From assembly GCA_036881805.1 (NCBI GenBank), contig JBAJNK010000049.1, positions 1-29,106 on the forward strand: a stretch of DNA of 29,106 nucleotides, read 5' to 3'. Shown here in pieces: positions 1 through 8,500 of this stretch. The notes under the pieces are model-generated. The model searched no databases. It was not told the DNA's origin and saw only the letters and a program-made list of their open reading frames with translations. The DNA is from JANQLC01 sp036881805. GTDB taxonomy: Bacteria; Bacteroidota; Bacteroidia; Flavobacteriales; JANQLC01. The position numbers and the translations under genes are program-made. Numbering within the stretch: position 1 is the stretch's first letter; each line of letters starts with the position of its first letter.

Positions 1-27
1 GAGTTCAGACGTGTGCTCTTCCGATCT
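1..27. other. Illumina adapter remnant
   Basis: The first 27 bases, beginning GAGTTCAGACGTGTGC and ending TTCCGATCT, match the 3' part of the Illumina TruSeq read-2 adapter as I know it. This is sequencing artefact and not genome. It sits at the very edge of the window, so the contig was not adapter-trimmed here. The reading frame of rho runs into it, so any residues translated from it are false. Confidence 0.95.
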
Positions 28-290
28 TGTTGTCGCGCTTTTTGCTGGGGGTGGGTTGGGTTGTTTTCTCGGTGGTGCACAAAAGGAGCGGGTTTAATCC
101 GTTGGACACCGTGGTTTGACCTATCGCTTTTGGAACCTGTAAAGAGCTGTGGATTACTGGCTTGGAAGTCCAGAATTCGGTAAACCAAATCTTGCTTTTT
201 CAATTGGCTGACTTTGGTTATACTCAATTCCTTAGCCAAGTCGCGTAGTTCGAGTAGTTTTTTCGTCTTTAGTTCACTGATATCGTACAT
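28..290 (-). CDS. rho: Transcription termination factor Rho, N-terminal part only
   Basis: Only the first 87 or so codons of rho are present; the rest is cut off by the contig end. The product begins MYDISELKTKKLLELRDLAK and continues with KVSQLKKQDLVYRILD. This is the helix-extension-helix Rho N-terminal fold that precedes the RNA-binding cold-shock domain and the hexameric RecA-like ATPase. After about residue 45 the chain becomes a polar linker rich in Asn, Gln, Lys and Pro; Bacteroidota Rho proteins often carry a long insertion at this point. An in-frame ATG two codons upstream (296) is possible, but MYD matches the usual start in this phylum. The divergent DUF4293 neighbour supports the call. 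No RNA-binding or ATPase motif can be checked. Confidence 0.85.
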
Positions 291-417
291 GCGCATGGGT
301 ATGCAATTGGGTTCTTTAGAAAGGGGTTATAAGCGTTATCCCGCTGGGTTTTTGAATGGACGCGCGGGGGAGAGCCTTACCGGTTCCCGGTAGTCCACTG
401 TGTTGCAAGTATAAAAG

Positions 418-446
418 TTGGAATTGTAAAAATACGTTTATTTTTG
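418..446 (+). promoter_or_regulatory. Bacteroidota-type promoter for the DUF4293 gene
   Basis: A TTG at 418-420 lies 18 bp upstream of TATTTTTG at 439-446, which matches the -33/-7 pattern (TTG, then TAnnTTTG) of the Bacteroidota primary sigma factor. The expected transcript start is near 451, giving a leader of about 19 nt before the ATG at 470. I infer this from the motif alone. Confidence 0.5.
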
Positions 447-469
447 GGTTCAAATTTATAAAAAAAATT

Positions 470-877
470 ATGATTCAACGCGTACAGTCTGTATATTTAT
501 CGATAGCTGCTTTACTAAACTGTATTTGTGTCTCGTATTTGAGTTTGTGGCAGCGAGATGGCGTATGGATTCGGGTTGCGGATTCCATCGTGTTTTTATC
601 CTTATTTATACTGAGTGCTGTATTGGCATGGGTTGCGATCTTTTTGTTTCAACGCAGAAAATTACAGCTCGTATTGAATCGCATCAATTTGCTCTTGAAT
701 TTGGTTTTGCTCGGATTGCTGATCGATGATTTGATGCACTTGCCCGGCGGGCTTGCAGACTCGCACAAGGGCGTTGGGTTGTTAATCCCTTTGTGTACGA
801 TGGGGGTTTTGGTAATGGCAAACCAGTGCATCAAGCGCGATGAGGCGCTCGTAAAATCGGTAGACCGAATCCGGTGA
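470..877 (+). CDS. DUF4293 family integral membrane protein
   Basis: A 135-residue protein of unknown function. It begins MIQRVQSVYLSIAALLN, the characteristic opening of the Bacteroidota-specific DUF4293 family. Four hydrophobic segments are visible at about residues 7-27, 37-62, 66-88 and 100-120, so it should span the inner membrane four times. The tail is charged and rich in Arg and Lys, ending in KSVDRIR. The frame is open upstream to 356, but I choose the ATG at 470: it gives the family start, removes a non-conserved hydrophilic extension, and lies just after a good -7 element. The family is commonly found beside rho in Bacteroidota, as here, divergently. No enzymatic role is known to me. 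Confidence 0.85.
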   Translation: MIQRVQSVYLSIAALLNCICVSYLSLWQRDGVWIRVADSIVFLSLFILSAVLAWVAIFLFQRRKLQLVLNRINLLLNLVLLGLLIDDLMHLPGGLADSHKGVGLLIPLCTMGVLVMANQCIKRDEALVKSVDRIR

Positions 878-901
878 TCAAAACCCAAGCACAATGCGTA
901 T

Positions 902-936
902 GGCTTTTGAAAGCCCTGATTTTCAATGGTTTTTTA
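902..936. terminator. Possible weak bidirectional terminator
   Basis: The short convergent gap between the DUF4293 gene and the phosphoesterase gene holds GGCTT-TTGA-AAGCC (902-915), a 5-bp stem with a 4-base loop. A T run follows at about 930-935. The stem is short and the T run is about 15 bases away, so a simple Rho-independent terminator is uncertain. Confidence 0.3.
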
Positions 937-1425
937 TCTCTGTAACTCGATGACGTGCATATTTTTTGCCGTACCGCGTTCAATTTCGAATTTCAGCATC
1001 GTTCGCACCTGGTGAAACCCCTGTTTGCCGATAGCACCTGGATTTAAGTGAAGCAGGCTTAGTCTTTTGTCAAACTGAACTTTTAAAATATGGCTGTGTC
1101 CGGTGACAAATATGTCGGGTGGGTTTGCCGATAACGCATCTCTGATTTTGGCAGGGTAGTGCCCGGGATAGCCCCCGATATGGGTGATCCAAATATCTGC
1201 GCCTTCCAAAACAAAACGGTTGTGAAGCGGAAGGGCCGTGCGTATATCTCGATCGTCTATGTTGCCGTATACGGCGCGTAAGGGTTTGGTCGCTTCCAGC
1301 GACTGGACGACAGCCCAGCTGCCGATATCGCCAGCGTGCCATATCTCATCGACATCTGCTGCATGCCGCACCATTTCAGGGCCGAAATAATCATGTGTAT
1401 CGGATAGCAGTAAAATCCTTTTCAT
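934..1425 (-). CDS. YfcE/MJ0936-type metallophosphoesterase
   Basis: A 163-residue calcineurin-like phosphoesterase of the YfcE/MJ0936 class: small cytosolic dinuclear-metal enzymes that cleave phosphodiesters in vitro and whose physiological substrate is mostly unknown. All metal-site blocks are present in order: SDTHD near residue 8 (Asp and His ligands), HAGDIGS near 30, YGNIDDRD near 54, THIGG near 81 and VTGHSH near 108. The length is normal for a single-domain member. The ATG at 1425 gives the canonical MKRILLLSDTH start. It is transcribed away from truA across a 46-bp gap and converges on the DUF4293 gene. No frame damage is seen. The family call is firm; the substrate is not known. 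Confidence 0.9.
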   Translation of the reverse strand: MKRILLLSDTHDYFGPEMVRHAADVDEIWHAGDIGSWAVVQSLEATKPLRAVYGNIDDRDIRTALPLHNRFVLEGADIWITHIGGYPGHYPAKIRDALSANPPDIFVTGHSHILKVQFDKRLSLLHLNPGAIGKQGFHQVRTMLKFEIERGTAKNMHVIELQR

Positions 1426-1443
1426 AGAAGGCTTCGGTTTGGC

Positions 1444-1451
1444 TATTTTTG
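1444..1451 (+). promoter_or_regulatory. -7 promoter element for truA
   Basis: TATTTTTG fits the TAnnTTTG consensus. Transcription would begin near 1456, about 16 nt before the proposed TTG start at 1472 and with AGAAAGG in between as a ribosome-binding site. I see no convincing -33 TTG at normal spacing, so this rests on the -7 element and its position. Confidence 0.45.
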
Positions 1452-1471
1452 CACCTACAAAGAAAGGATTT

Positions 1472-2236
1472 TTGAGGTATTTTTTGCAATGTGCTTACAA
1501 CGGAACCCCTTATCACGGCTGGCAGGTTCAGCCGGGCGTACCCACTGTACAGCAGGTTTTAAACGAAAGCCTATCCAAGCTGCTACGCCAGCCGATTGCG
1601 GTGATCGGAGCGGGGCGAACCGATACTGGCGTACACGCACGTCAAATGGTGGCTCATTTCGATGGAGAATCGATCGGTGATAGGCGGGATTTTCTGTATC
1701 GGGTGAATGCGCTTTTGCCCCCTAGTATTGCCGTCCGATCTATTTGTGAAGTGAGCGGTAAAGCCCACGCGCGTTTTAGTGCACTTAGCCGTACGTATCG
1801 GTATTATATCACTCGGGAAAAAGATCCGTTTCAAACTGAAACCGCTTATCAGTTGCAATCTATGCGCTTGGATGTAAAAAGGATGAACCGAGCAGCTGAC
1901 TTATTGTTACGATGTGGTGACTTTAGCAGTTTTTCCCGCTCGGGCAGCGATACGGCACAGCATATATGTGCGCTTACCCAGGCTTTTTGGTTCGAAATGG
2001 GTGAGCGATTGATCTTTGAAGTGACAGCCAACCGCTTTCTCAGAAATATGGTGCGCGCCTTGGTCGGTACCTTGTTGGATGTGGGCATGGGCAAGCGCTC
2101 CGTTGCGGAATTTGAGGAAGTGATAGCCCAAAAAGACCGCGGACAAGCAGGCGTTTCAGCCCCAGCACGTGGGCTTTTTTTAGAACGGATTCGCTATCCT
2201 GAGGAAATATGCCCAAATCTAATAAAAAAGGGCTAA
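1472..2236 (+). CDS. truA: tRNA pseudouridine(38-40) synthase TruA
   Basis: A 254-residue TruA, which converts uridines 38, 39 and 40 of the tRNA anticodon arm to pseudouridine. The conserved GAGRTDTGVHA block holds the catalytic Asp (residue 51 from this start). The opening YNGTPYHGWQ and the late block NRFLRNMVRALVG are also typical. The frame is open back to a TTG at 1439, but I choose the TTG at 1472. It gives the usual MRYFLQCAYNG start, has AGAAAGG just upstream, and lies after the -7 element at 1444-1451, whereas the 1439 codon lies before that element and would not be in the transcript. Use of TTG is inferred. Length and motifs show an intact enzyme. Confidence 0.93.
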   Translation: MRYFLQCAYNGTPYHGWQVQPGVPTVQQVLNESLSKLLRQPIAVIGAGRTDTGVHARQMVAHFDGESIGDRRDFLYRVNALLPPSIAVRSICEVSGKAHARFSALSRTYRYYITREKDPFQTETAYQLQSMRLDVKRMNRAADLLLRCGDFSSFSRSGSDTAQHICALTQAFWFEMGERLIFEVTANRFLRNMVRALVGTLLDVGMGKRSVAEFEEVIAQKDRGQAGVSAPARGLFLERIRYPEEICPNLIKKG

Positions 2237-2562
2237 GCCTGTCCGGCCCCCTACGACACAGCCTGTATTTGCCGAGAGAATGGTGGTGATTCTGTGCGGA
2301 ATCAGATGGACAATGGGCGCGATAAATACAATCTTCGCAAAAAGATGCGCTGCCCAAGAGATGTGTTTCACAAAAGAGATGGATGCCGGCAGGGATATCA
2401 CCCGTTTCTCAGGGTTCATGAATTTGATAAAATAAATGGCTGCCCCCTGTTAGACAAGGGTCTTTTTATCTCTGTATACCTATTTTTGCAGTAATGTCCT
2501 TTCAAATATGGGGGGGTACTTGATTTTTTATTACTTTTGTATCACGTTAAGAGAGATGAACT
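2237..2562. other. Intergenic region upstream of glutamine synthetase
   Basis: This is 326 bp without a convincing gene. Short open frames exist on both strands (for example 2219-2419 minus and 2294-2494 plus), but none resembles a known family or has a good start site. The last part holds two TAnnTTTG elements, at 2481-2488 and 2532-2539, either of which may drive the glutamine synthetase gene. Confidence 0.5.
2532..2539 (+). promoter_or_regulatory. -7 promoter element for glutamine synthetase
   Basis: TACTTTTG matches TAnnTTTG and would place the transcript start near 2544, some 19 nt before the GTG at 2563. A second match, TATTTTTG at 2481-2488, could be an alternative upstream promoter. 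Neither has a clear -33 TTG. Confidence 0.4.
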
Positions 2563-4749
2563 GTGGCTCGTATTCGATTTGAGGCTTTGGGAGAAGTGAG
2601 CGAGCGCCGTCCGTTGGAGGTGCATTTGCCCAAGTGCAAGTTATCTGAAATTTTTGGTGAAAATGTGTTTAATTCAGCGCCCATGCGGCAGTTTTTAACT
2701 GAAAGTGCCCTTCGCAGTGTGTGGGATGCGGTTGTGCACAACAAAAAAATCAGTCGCCATGTAGCTGACTCAATCGCTGCGGGGATGAAGGATTGGGCTG
2801 TCTCTAAAGGGGTGACCCATTATACGCATTGGTTTCAGCCGCTTACCGGGGCATCGGCGGAGAAACACGATGCCTTTTTTGAGCTGGTAGGCGGTAAGCC
2901 GATTGAACGGTTTTCCGGTGCCATGCTGGTGCAGCAAGAGCCCGATGCGTCTAGCTTTCCTTCGGGGGGCATCCGAAATACTTTTGAGGCTAGGGGTTAC
3001 ACCGCTTGGGATCCGACTTCGCCGGCATTTATTATGGGGGCTACGCTTTGCATCCCGACTGTATTCATCTCTTACACCGGGGAAGCGCTGGATAACAAAA
3101 CGCCCTTATTACGCGCCTTGCAAGCGGTTGACGAGTCGGCCACATCGGTGGCGTGCTATTTCGATCGAAATGTAAAAAGGGTAAATATGAACTTGGGCTG
3201 GGAACAAGAGTACTTCCTGATCGACAAAGCGCTCTTTGATTCCCGACCGGACTTAATTTTAACTGGTCGCACGTTGATCGGTCATGCCCCGGCAAAGGGC
3301 CAGCAGCTGGACGACCATTACTTCGGTTCCATTCCCTCGCGTGCCATGAGCTTTATGAATGAGCTGGAATTCGAGTGTATGCGTTTGGGCATTCCGGTAA
3401 AGACCCGCCACAATGAAGTCGCGCCCAACCAGTTTGAATTGGCACCCATCTTTGAAGAGGCCAATTTGGCGGTGGATCACAATACGCTGATCATGGACTT
3501 GATGGACAAGCTCTCGCGCAAGCACCACTTTCGCGTACTCTTTCACGAAAAACCCTTCGCCGGTGTCAATGGTTCGGGTAAGCACAACAATTGGTCACTA
3601 ACCACAGATACAGGTGTAAACTTATTGTCTCCGGGTGCCAACCCCAAAAAAAATTTACAATTCCTCACTTTTTTTATCAACTCGATAAAAGCGGTTTGCG
3701 ACTACGCTGATCTGATACGTGCCAGTGTCGCTTCGGCGGGCAATGACCATCGTTTGGGGGCCAATGAGGCTCCGCCTGCTATCATTTCCGTCTATATCGG
3801 CTCGCATTTGTCTGCGGTTTTGCGGGAGTTGGAAAACCTGCCCGCTGGCAAGTTGAATCCAGCGCTGAAAACGCGGTTAAAACTCGAAGTAGTCGGTAAG
3901 ATTCCCGAGGTTTTACTCGATAATACGGATCGGAATCGGACTTCGCCATTCGCGTTTACCGGAAGTAAATTTGAAATACGCGCTGTGGGTGCTACGGCAA
4001 ACTGCGCGGAGCTCACCACCGTTTTGGGCGCGATTCTAGCCGACCGATTGACTGCATTCAAAGGGGAAGTAGACACCTTGGTCGCAGGGGGGAAACTCAA
4101 AAAAGATGAAGCTATTTTTAATGTACTTCGCAACTATATAGTCGCCTCCAAAAACATTCTCTTTGAAGGTGACGGCTACAGTGCTGATTGGAAAAAACTA
4201 GCCAAAAAGCGAAAATTGAATAATTTTAAGTCTACCCCAGCGGCGCTGAAAGCTGAACTCAGCCCAAGGGCTATTGAACTGTTTAAAAGAAATGCGGTGT
4301 TGTCTGAGATAGAGTTGCGCGCACGCAATGAGATCCGGTTGCGCAAGTATAGCATGACGCTGCAAATCGAGGCGCAGACTTTGGCCGATATGGCGCGCAA
4401 TCACATTATCCCGACGGCGATTACCTATCAAAATCGCTTGATCGAAAATGTGCGCGCACTCGACGATATGTACGGCGATGCTTCAAAGGATAGGACGGGT
4501 GCACAGCTCTTGTTGATCGAAAAGATTTCGAACGCTATTGCAGTGGTCAGTCAAAAGACGGATGAACTCGTCCAGGCCTATACCCGAGCACAAGGCATAG
4601 CGAATTCTCAAAAGCAGGCAGAGGCGTATAGCGACCAGGTCAAACCCATTTTTGACGAAATCCGCAAGCAAATCGACAGCTTGGAGGTGAATGTGGATGA
4701 TGAATTGTGGCCGATCACCAAGTACCGGGAGCTGCTCTTTACCAAATAG
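2563..4749 (+). CDS. glnN: Type III glutamine synthetase (GSIII)
   Basis: A 728-residue glutamine synthetase of the large GSIII class (about 720-730 residues), which makes glutamine from glutamate, ammonia and ATP in the cytosol. It is the main ammonia-assimilating type in Bacteroidota. Visible signatures include THWFQPLTG near residue 88, the Glu-rich metal site in NLGWEQEYF near 212, NEVAPNQFELAPIFEEAN near 285, and the catalytic NGSGKHNNWS near 337. The C-terminal third is long and helical, as expected for GSIII. The start is GTG, followed by ARIRFEALGEV, with a purine-rich AAGAGAGATGAA just upstream. No PII or amt gene is adjacent, so the window does not show how it is controlled. The gene is often called glnN or glnA. 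Confidence 0.95.
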   Translation: MARIRFEALGEVSERRPLEVHLPKCKLSEIFGENVFNSAPMRQFLTESALRSVWDAVVHNKKISRHVADSIAAGMKDWAVSKGVTHYTHWFQPLTGASAEKHDAFFELVGGKPIERFSGAMLVQQEPDASSFPSGGIRNTFEARGYTAWDPTSPAFIMGATLCIPTVFISYTGEALDNKTPLLRALQAVDESATSVACYFDRNVKRVNMNLGWEQEYFLIDKALFDSRPDLILTGRTLIGHAPAKGQQLDDHYFGSIPSRAMSFMNELEFECMRLGIPVKTRHNEVAPNQFELAPIFEEANLAVDHNTLIMDLMDKLSRKHHFRVLFHEKPFAGVNGSGKHNNWSLTTDTGVNLLSPGANPKKNLQFLTFFINSIKAVCDYADLIRASVASAGNDHRLGANEAPPAIISVYIGSHLSAVLRELENLPAGKLNPALKTRLKLEVVGKIPEVLLDNTDRNRTSPFAFTGSKFEIRAVGATANCAELTTVLGAILADRLTAFKGEVDTLVAGGKLKKDEAIFNVLRNYIVASKNILFEGDGYSADWKKLAKKRKLNNFKSTPAALKAELSPRAIELFKRNAVLSEIELRARNEIRLRKYSMTLQIEAQTLADMARNHIIPTAITYQNRLIENVRALDDMYGDASKDRTGAQLLLIEKISNAIAVVSQKTDELVQAYTRAQGIANSQKQAEAYSDQVKPIFDEIRKQIDSLEVNVDDELWPITKYRELLFTK

Positions 4750-4786
4750 ATCGATGGGGCGGCAATATTCGTAATGAACAAGATCA

Positions 4787-5515
4787 AAAAAACAGTTCCC
4801 GCTTTTCAAACCATCACACAGGGACGAAACTACTCGCCCCTTTTTTAAACTACTACCAGCAAACAAACACCAAAAAATACGCCTTTTTAAATCGCCAAAG
4901 GAAAAAAAAGCCCTTTTTCTGCCAAACAGGGACAAGACCCCTAAAATAACCCGCTTTTTCAAACTGCTATGCAAAAACAAAAAAATATCCCCCTTTTTCA
5001 GACGTCCCACAGGGACGAAGGCCCCGCCTATCAAACCACCACGCACGGGGAAACAGCCCCGCTTTCAGCAGTACCACGGAGACGAAAAATAAAACCCGCC
5101 TTTTAAAAGGATGTGGACAAAAAAATAAAACCGTTCTGCCAAAAGGAAAAAAAAGCCCTTTTCAAACTGCTACAAAAGGGGGAAAATAAGGGTGGCGGAT
5201 TAGACCCGACTGTGTGGAGCTGACTACGGGAAAAAACAGTTCCCACTTTTCAAATCACCACACAAGGGCAAAAGCAAAAGATAAGGCTGGGGTTTCAGAT
5301 TGCCAAGCGGAAACAAAAAAACAAGCCCACAGAATAAAACCAAAAAACACCCGCGTTTCAAACTGAATCGCAGAAAAAAGTAAGACCGACTTTTGACCAC
5401 AGGGACAAACACCAACACCTTTTTAAATCGCCATGCACATAAAAATACCGAAAAAAGCCCAACCTTTTAAACCGAGGCAAAAGGAGAAAAACAAAAAAGA
5501 CTGGGATTTCAGGGC
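4787..5515. repeat. Degenerate tandem repeat array, about 39-bp unit (array 1)
   Basis: The convergent gap between glutamine synthetase and tamB is filled by roughly 15-18 diverged copies of one unit. On the plus strand a copy starts near CCCGCTTTTCAAAC, runs through a variable GC-rich core often containing CACAGGGAC, and ends in an A-rich tract. Clear copies begin near 4798, 4949, 5057, 5095, 5156, 5241, 5350 and 5417. Spacing ranges from about 25 to 46 bp. Two copies (4787-4810 and 5231-5254) are identical over 24 bases except one. The copies are far too diverged and irregular for CRISPR. Open frames here on the minus strand are Phe/Leu/Lys-rich by-products of the repeat. Function unknown. 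Confidence 0.75.
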
Positions 5516-5519
5516 GGGT

Positions 5520-8500
5520 TTACCCACCGCTAGTGCTTTTGAATTCTATCCACCTGCTCGAAGTGGAGTCGGCTTTGGTTTTTGGAATGGCTGTGTGCGG
5601 TTTTATCCTTTTTCCAAAAATTTTCTCTTTCAGATCTTTAAATGTATGGAAATCTCGTGTGTATTGAATCCCCAACCCTTGTTTATAACCGCTGATTCGG
5701 GTTGAAAGGCCTTCCATCTCGTCTCGCTGATTAAAAGCTTTGAATTGTAGGGTTTTTTTTGGGTTTAAATCATAGAGTACTTCTACCTCACCGCTAAAAC
5801 GCGAAATTTTTCGCTGTCCAATGGGTATGCCCAAATTGCTCACTACTGTAATTCGATCGTTGAGCTGAGCGGTTAAGTCCACATTAAATTCATCGGCGAT
5901 ACTGGAAATGCGATCGCCTTGCGCGTATTTCAGGTCGAAGTGTACCTTATCGCTGATGGTTGAAAAAATATGTCCCAGCTGATTGAATAATGCCTCTATA
6001 GCACTTCCTGACAGCTCAATACCTGGGTTAAAAAGCGATGTGGAGAATCTCTGCGTGGCCAAAATGGATCCAAATTGCTTGATTTTTTCACCTTTGGACT
6101 GCATGCGATCTCGCAATGCGGTTTGAATCGCTTGTCCAGCTGATGTAGTTTGAATGCCTCGTCCGGCTCGCGGGGTGGTCACCCCAAAGTCGAAATGGGG
6201 ATTTGATAAATGGCCCGATAGGTGAGCTAGCAATGCGACATCGATATTTCCGCTGGACTTTGTGTCTTTCAAATATGCGCCCAAGTACTCCCCTAAGTTT
6301 GAGACCTTTGTATCGTATCGGGTATTTAGGTTTAAAATGGCTTCATACGGATTTCCGTTCCAGCTTATCGTGCCGCCTTTTTCTACGGTAAACCGCTTGG
6401 ATATGATGTCGTTAAAGTTAAAAATATAGTTTCCTTCGTTTACCCGGTAAGTACCGTAGAGGTTGAAGTCTCCATATGAGTTGGTCTTCATTTCCAAGTC
6501 ACCGTTTCCCCGGCCTATTAAATAATTGGCATTTTCACCACCAAAAGTAATCTGCACTTTGACATCTTCTGTGGCTTTTAGGTTTACGTGAAAGTTAACG
6601 TTGCCCGGCTTCTCGTGTTTCTCTTTTTTTTGTAGCCTTTCTTCAAAAAAGACGGATGCTTTGCGCACTTTTTTAGGCGGTAGAAAAGTGATAAAATTTG
6701 CCTTGTCAACCATGCGGAATCCGCCTAGCGGAATATTGAGGGTACTGTTTTTATCGGTGGTTGCACTCGCCTCGATATTCAGGTTGTGAGTCGGGCCGTT
6801 CACATCGACACTTCCCGTGGCGAAAACGGTTCCAAAATAATCTGGATTCTGTGTTTCATCGGTATGTAGTACCAGTAGTCCATCGGTTTGAATGCGGACT
6901 TTTATATCCCATTTTGAAAATTGCCTGTGGTGCAATTCACCCTGTATCGTCCCGTTTTGCTCAAATTTTACATCGTAAAATCGCGTGGGTGGGATGATTA
7001 GTTTCCCGTGTGACAGTGCGATTGAAATCTGAGGTGGAAATTTATATTTTACGTTGGTGTAGGGTACGTATGCCTCTAAGTCTCTTGCGTAAGCGGCCCC
7101 TTCAGTGATGGGATCTTCGAGTAGACCTGACAGGGCTATATCGCCGTTTACCTCGCCTTTGAGTTCGAGTACATTCGTCAAAAATCCGTTTAGAAACCGG
7201 ATATCGAAGTCATTTAGCCTTAGGTGTCCGCTCACTTCAAATCGGTTATCGCTGTTTTGGAAGACCCGAGTTTTCAGATTGAGCCTTTGGCTTCTTGGAT
7301 CTCTTATCACCATACTCACCTCGTAGTCTGGGGTTGTGCCAGCGCGCCTAACCGCAGCCCTTACATTTCCGTAGCTGATACCGTTACAGGTAAAGTCGGC
7401 GATATGTAAATCGAATCGGGGGTCTGGCCTGCCGCTTACATTCTGTATTGTGAGCGTACCTGAGGCGATTCCTGCTAATCGGATGTGTCTCCATTCAGGT
7501 GTGATCTCGGAGAGTTTAACCTTATCGACACGTATCTTGATATTCTGAATGTGTTTCCCCTGTATACGTGCCGAACCCGTTAGTTTGGAACCCCCTGACT
7601 GTATGACGAAATGGGGGATATGAATCCAGTCTGCTCGGGCGTCGATGACTAATTTTACATCATCCGCTTTTTGGGGATTGAGAATCCAGTCTTTGTTTCT
7701 GTAGTTGAGGTTTGAGGGTAAGAATCCAATGATGAATTGGTTATCGGCATTGATGGTTTGATACCAGTCGATGTGAAATGCATTCTTTTCCGCTTCTAAG
7801 AGGTTCAGTTTGGATTGTAAAAATAGGGTGTCGGTTTCAAAATGAACCTGGGTGACAAAGCGGTATATTTTAATCCCTTGAATGCGGGCTTTGCTAAACT
7901 TTATTTCATTATTTTTATCGGATTGTGTATCTATGTGAATGTGTAAGTCGAGGGCTACCGCGTCTTTATATTGAATGCCAGGGCTGTTGAAATTGAGTTT
8001 AAAGCGGTTTTTTTCCGCATTGACAATACCGCTGAGTTGTGTATTAGCCTGGAGTTTTACTCGGGGCGCAAAGGCGTTGATAGCCGAGTTGTGTACGTTG
8101 AAATGATACGAAAAGTATTGCCCTTTATCCAGCTTTATCGGCCGATAGTTGGCAAATAATCTGCCCAAAGCATTTTTGGTAAGGGGTAAGAGTTGGGTTA
8201 ATTTGAACTTCCCTTTTATCTCTCCGCTTAGGATATCGGGTGAATCGACTTGCATGCGGCGCAGACCGTTTGAATCTATTTTTGAAGAGATGTCAAAGTC
8301 TTTGAAGTAATAGTAATCGTGGGAGTTCACATAGCGCATATTGGAAAACCGGATGATTCCCACAGCATTGTCTATGGATGTACCTTCCACGTCCACACTG
8401 ATTTTACCGCTACAGGAAGCCAGGCTATCGGTTTTGTACCACTTCAGCTTTCCCATATTGATTTTCTCGACGATGGCATCTAAGCTAAACCGACGGTTTT

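Noticed and set aside
2219..2419. A 66-codon minus-strand frame with a hydrophobic stretch, upstream of glutamine synthetase
   Set aside because: No family recognised, overlaps the truA end, no start signal; a plus-strand frame over the same place (2294-2494) is equally unsupported.
4483..5046. A 187-codon open frame on the minus strand overlapping the 3' end of glutamine synthetase and array 1
   Set aside because: It is produced by the repeat array and the antisense of a strongly conserved gene. The product is low-complexity Phe/Leu/Lys repeats with no family resemblance and no start-site support.
5224..5418. A 64-codon minus-strand frame in array 1
   Set aside because: Repeat by-product, same peptide motifs as the frame above and no ribosome-binding or promoter signal.
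4787..5515. CRISPR array
   Set aside because: Copies are strongly diverged, spacing varies from about 25 to 46 bp, no constant repeat alternates with unique spacers, and no cas genes are present.
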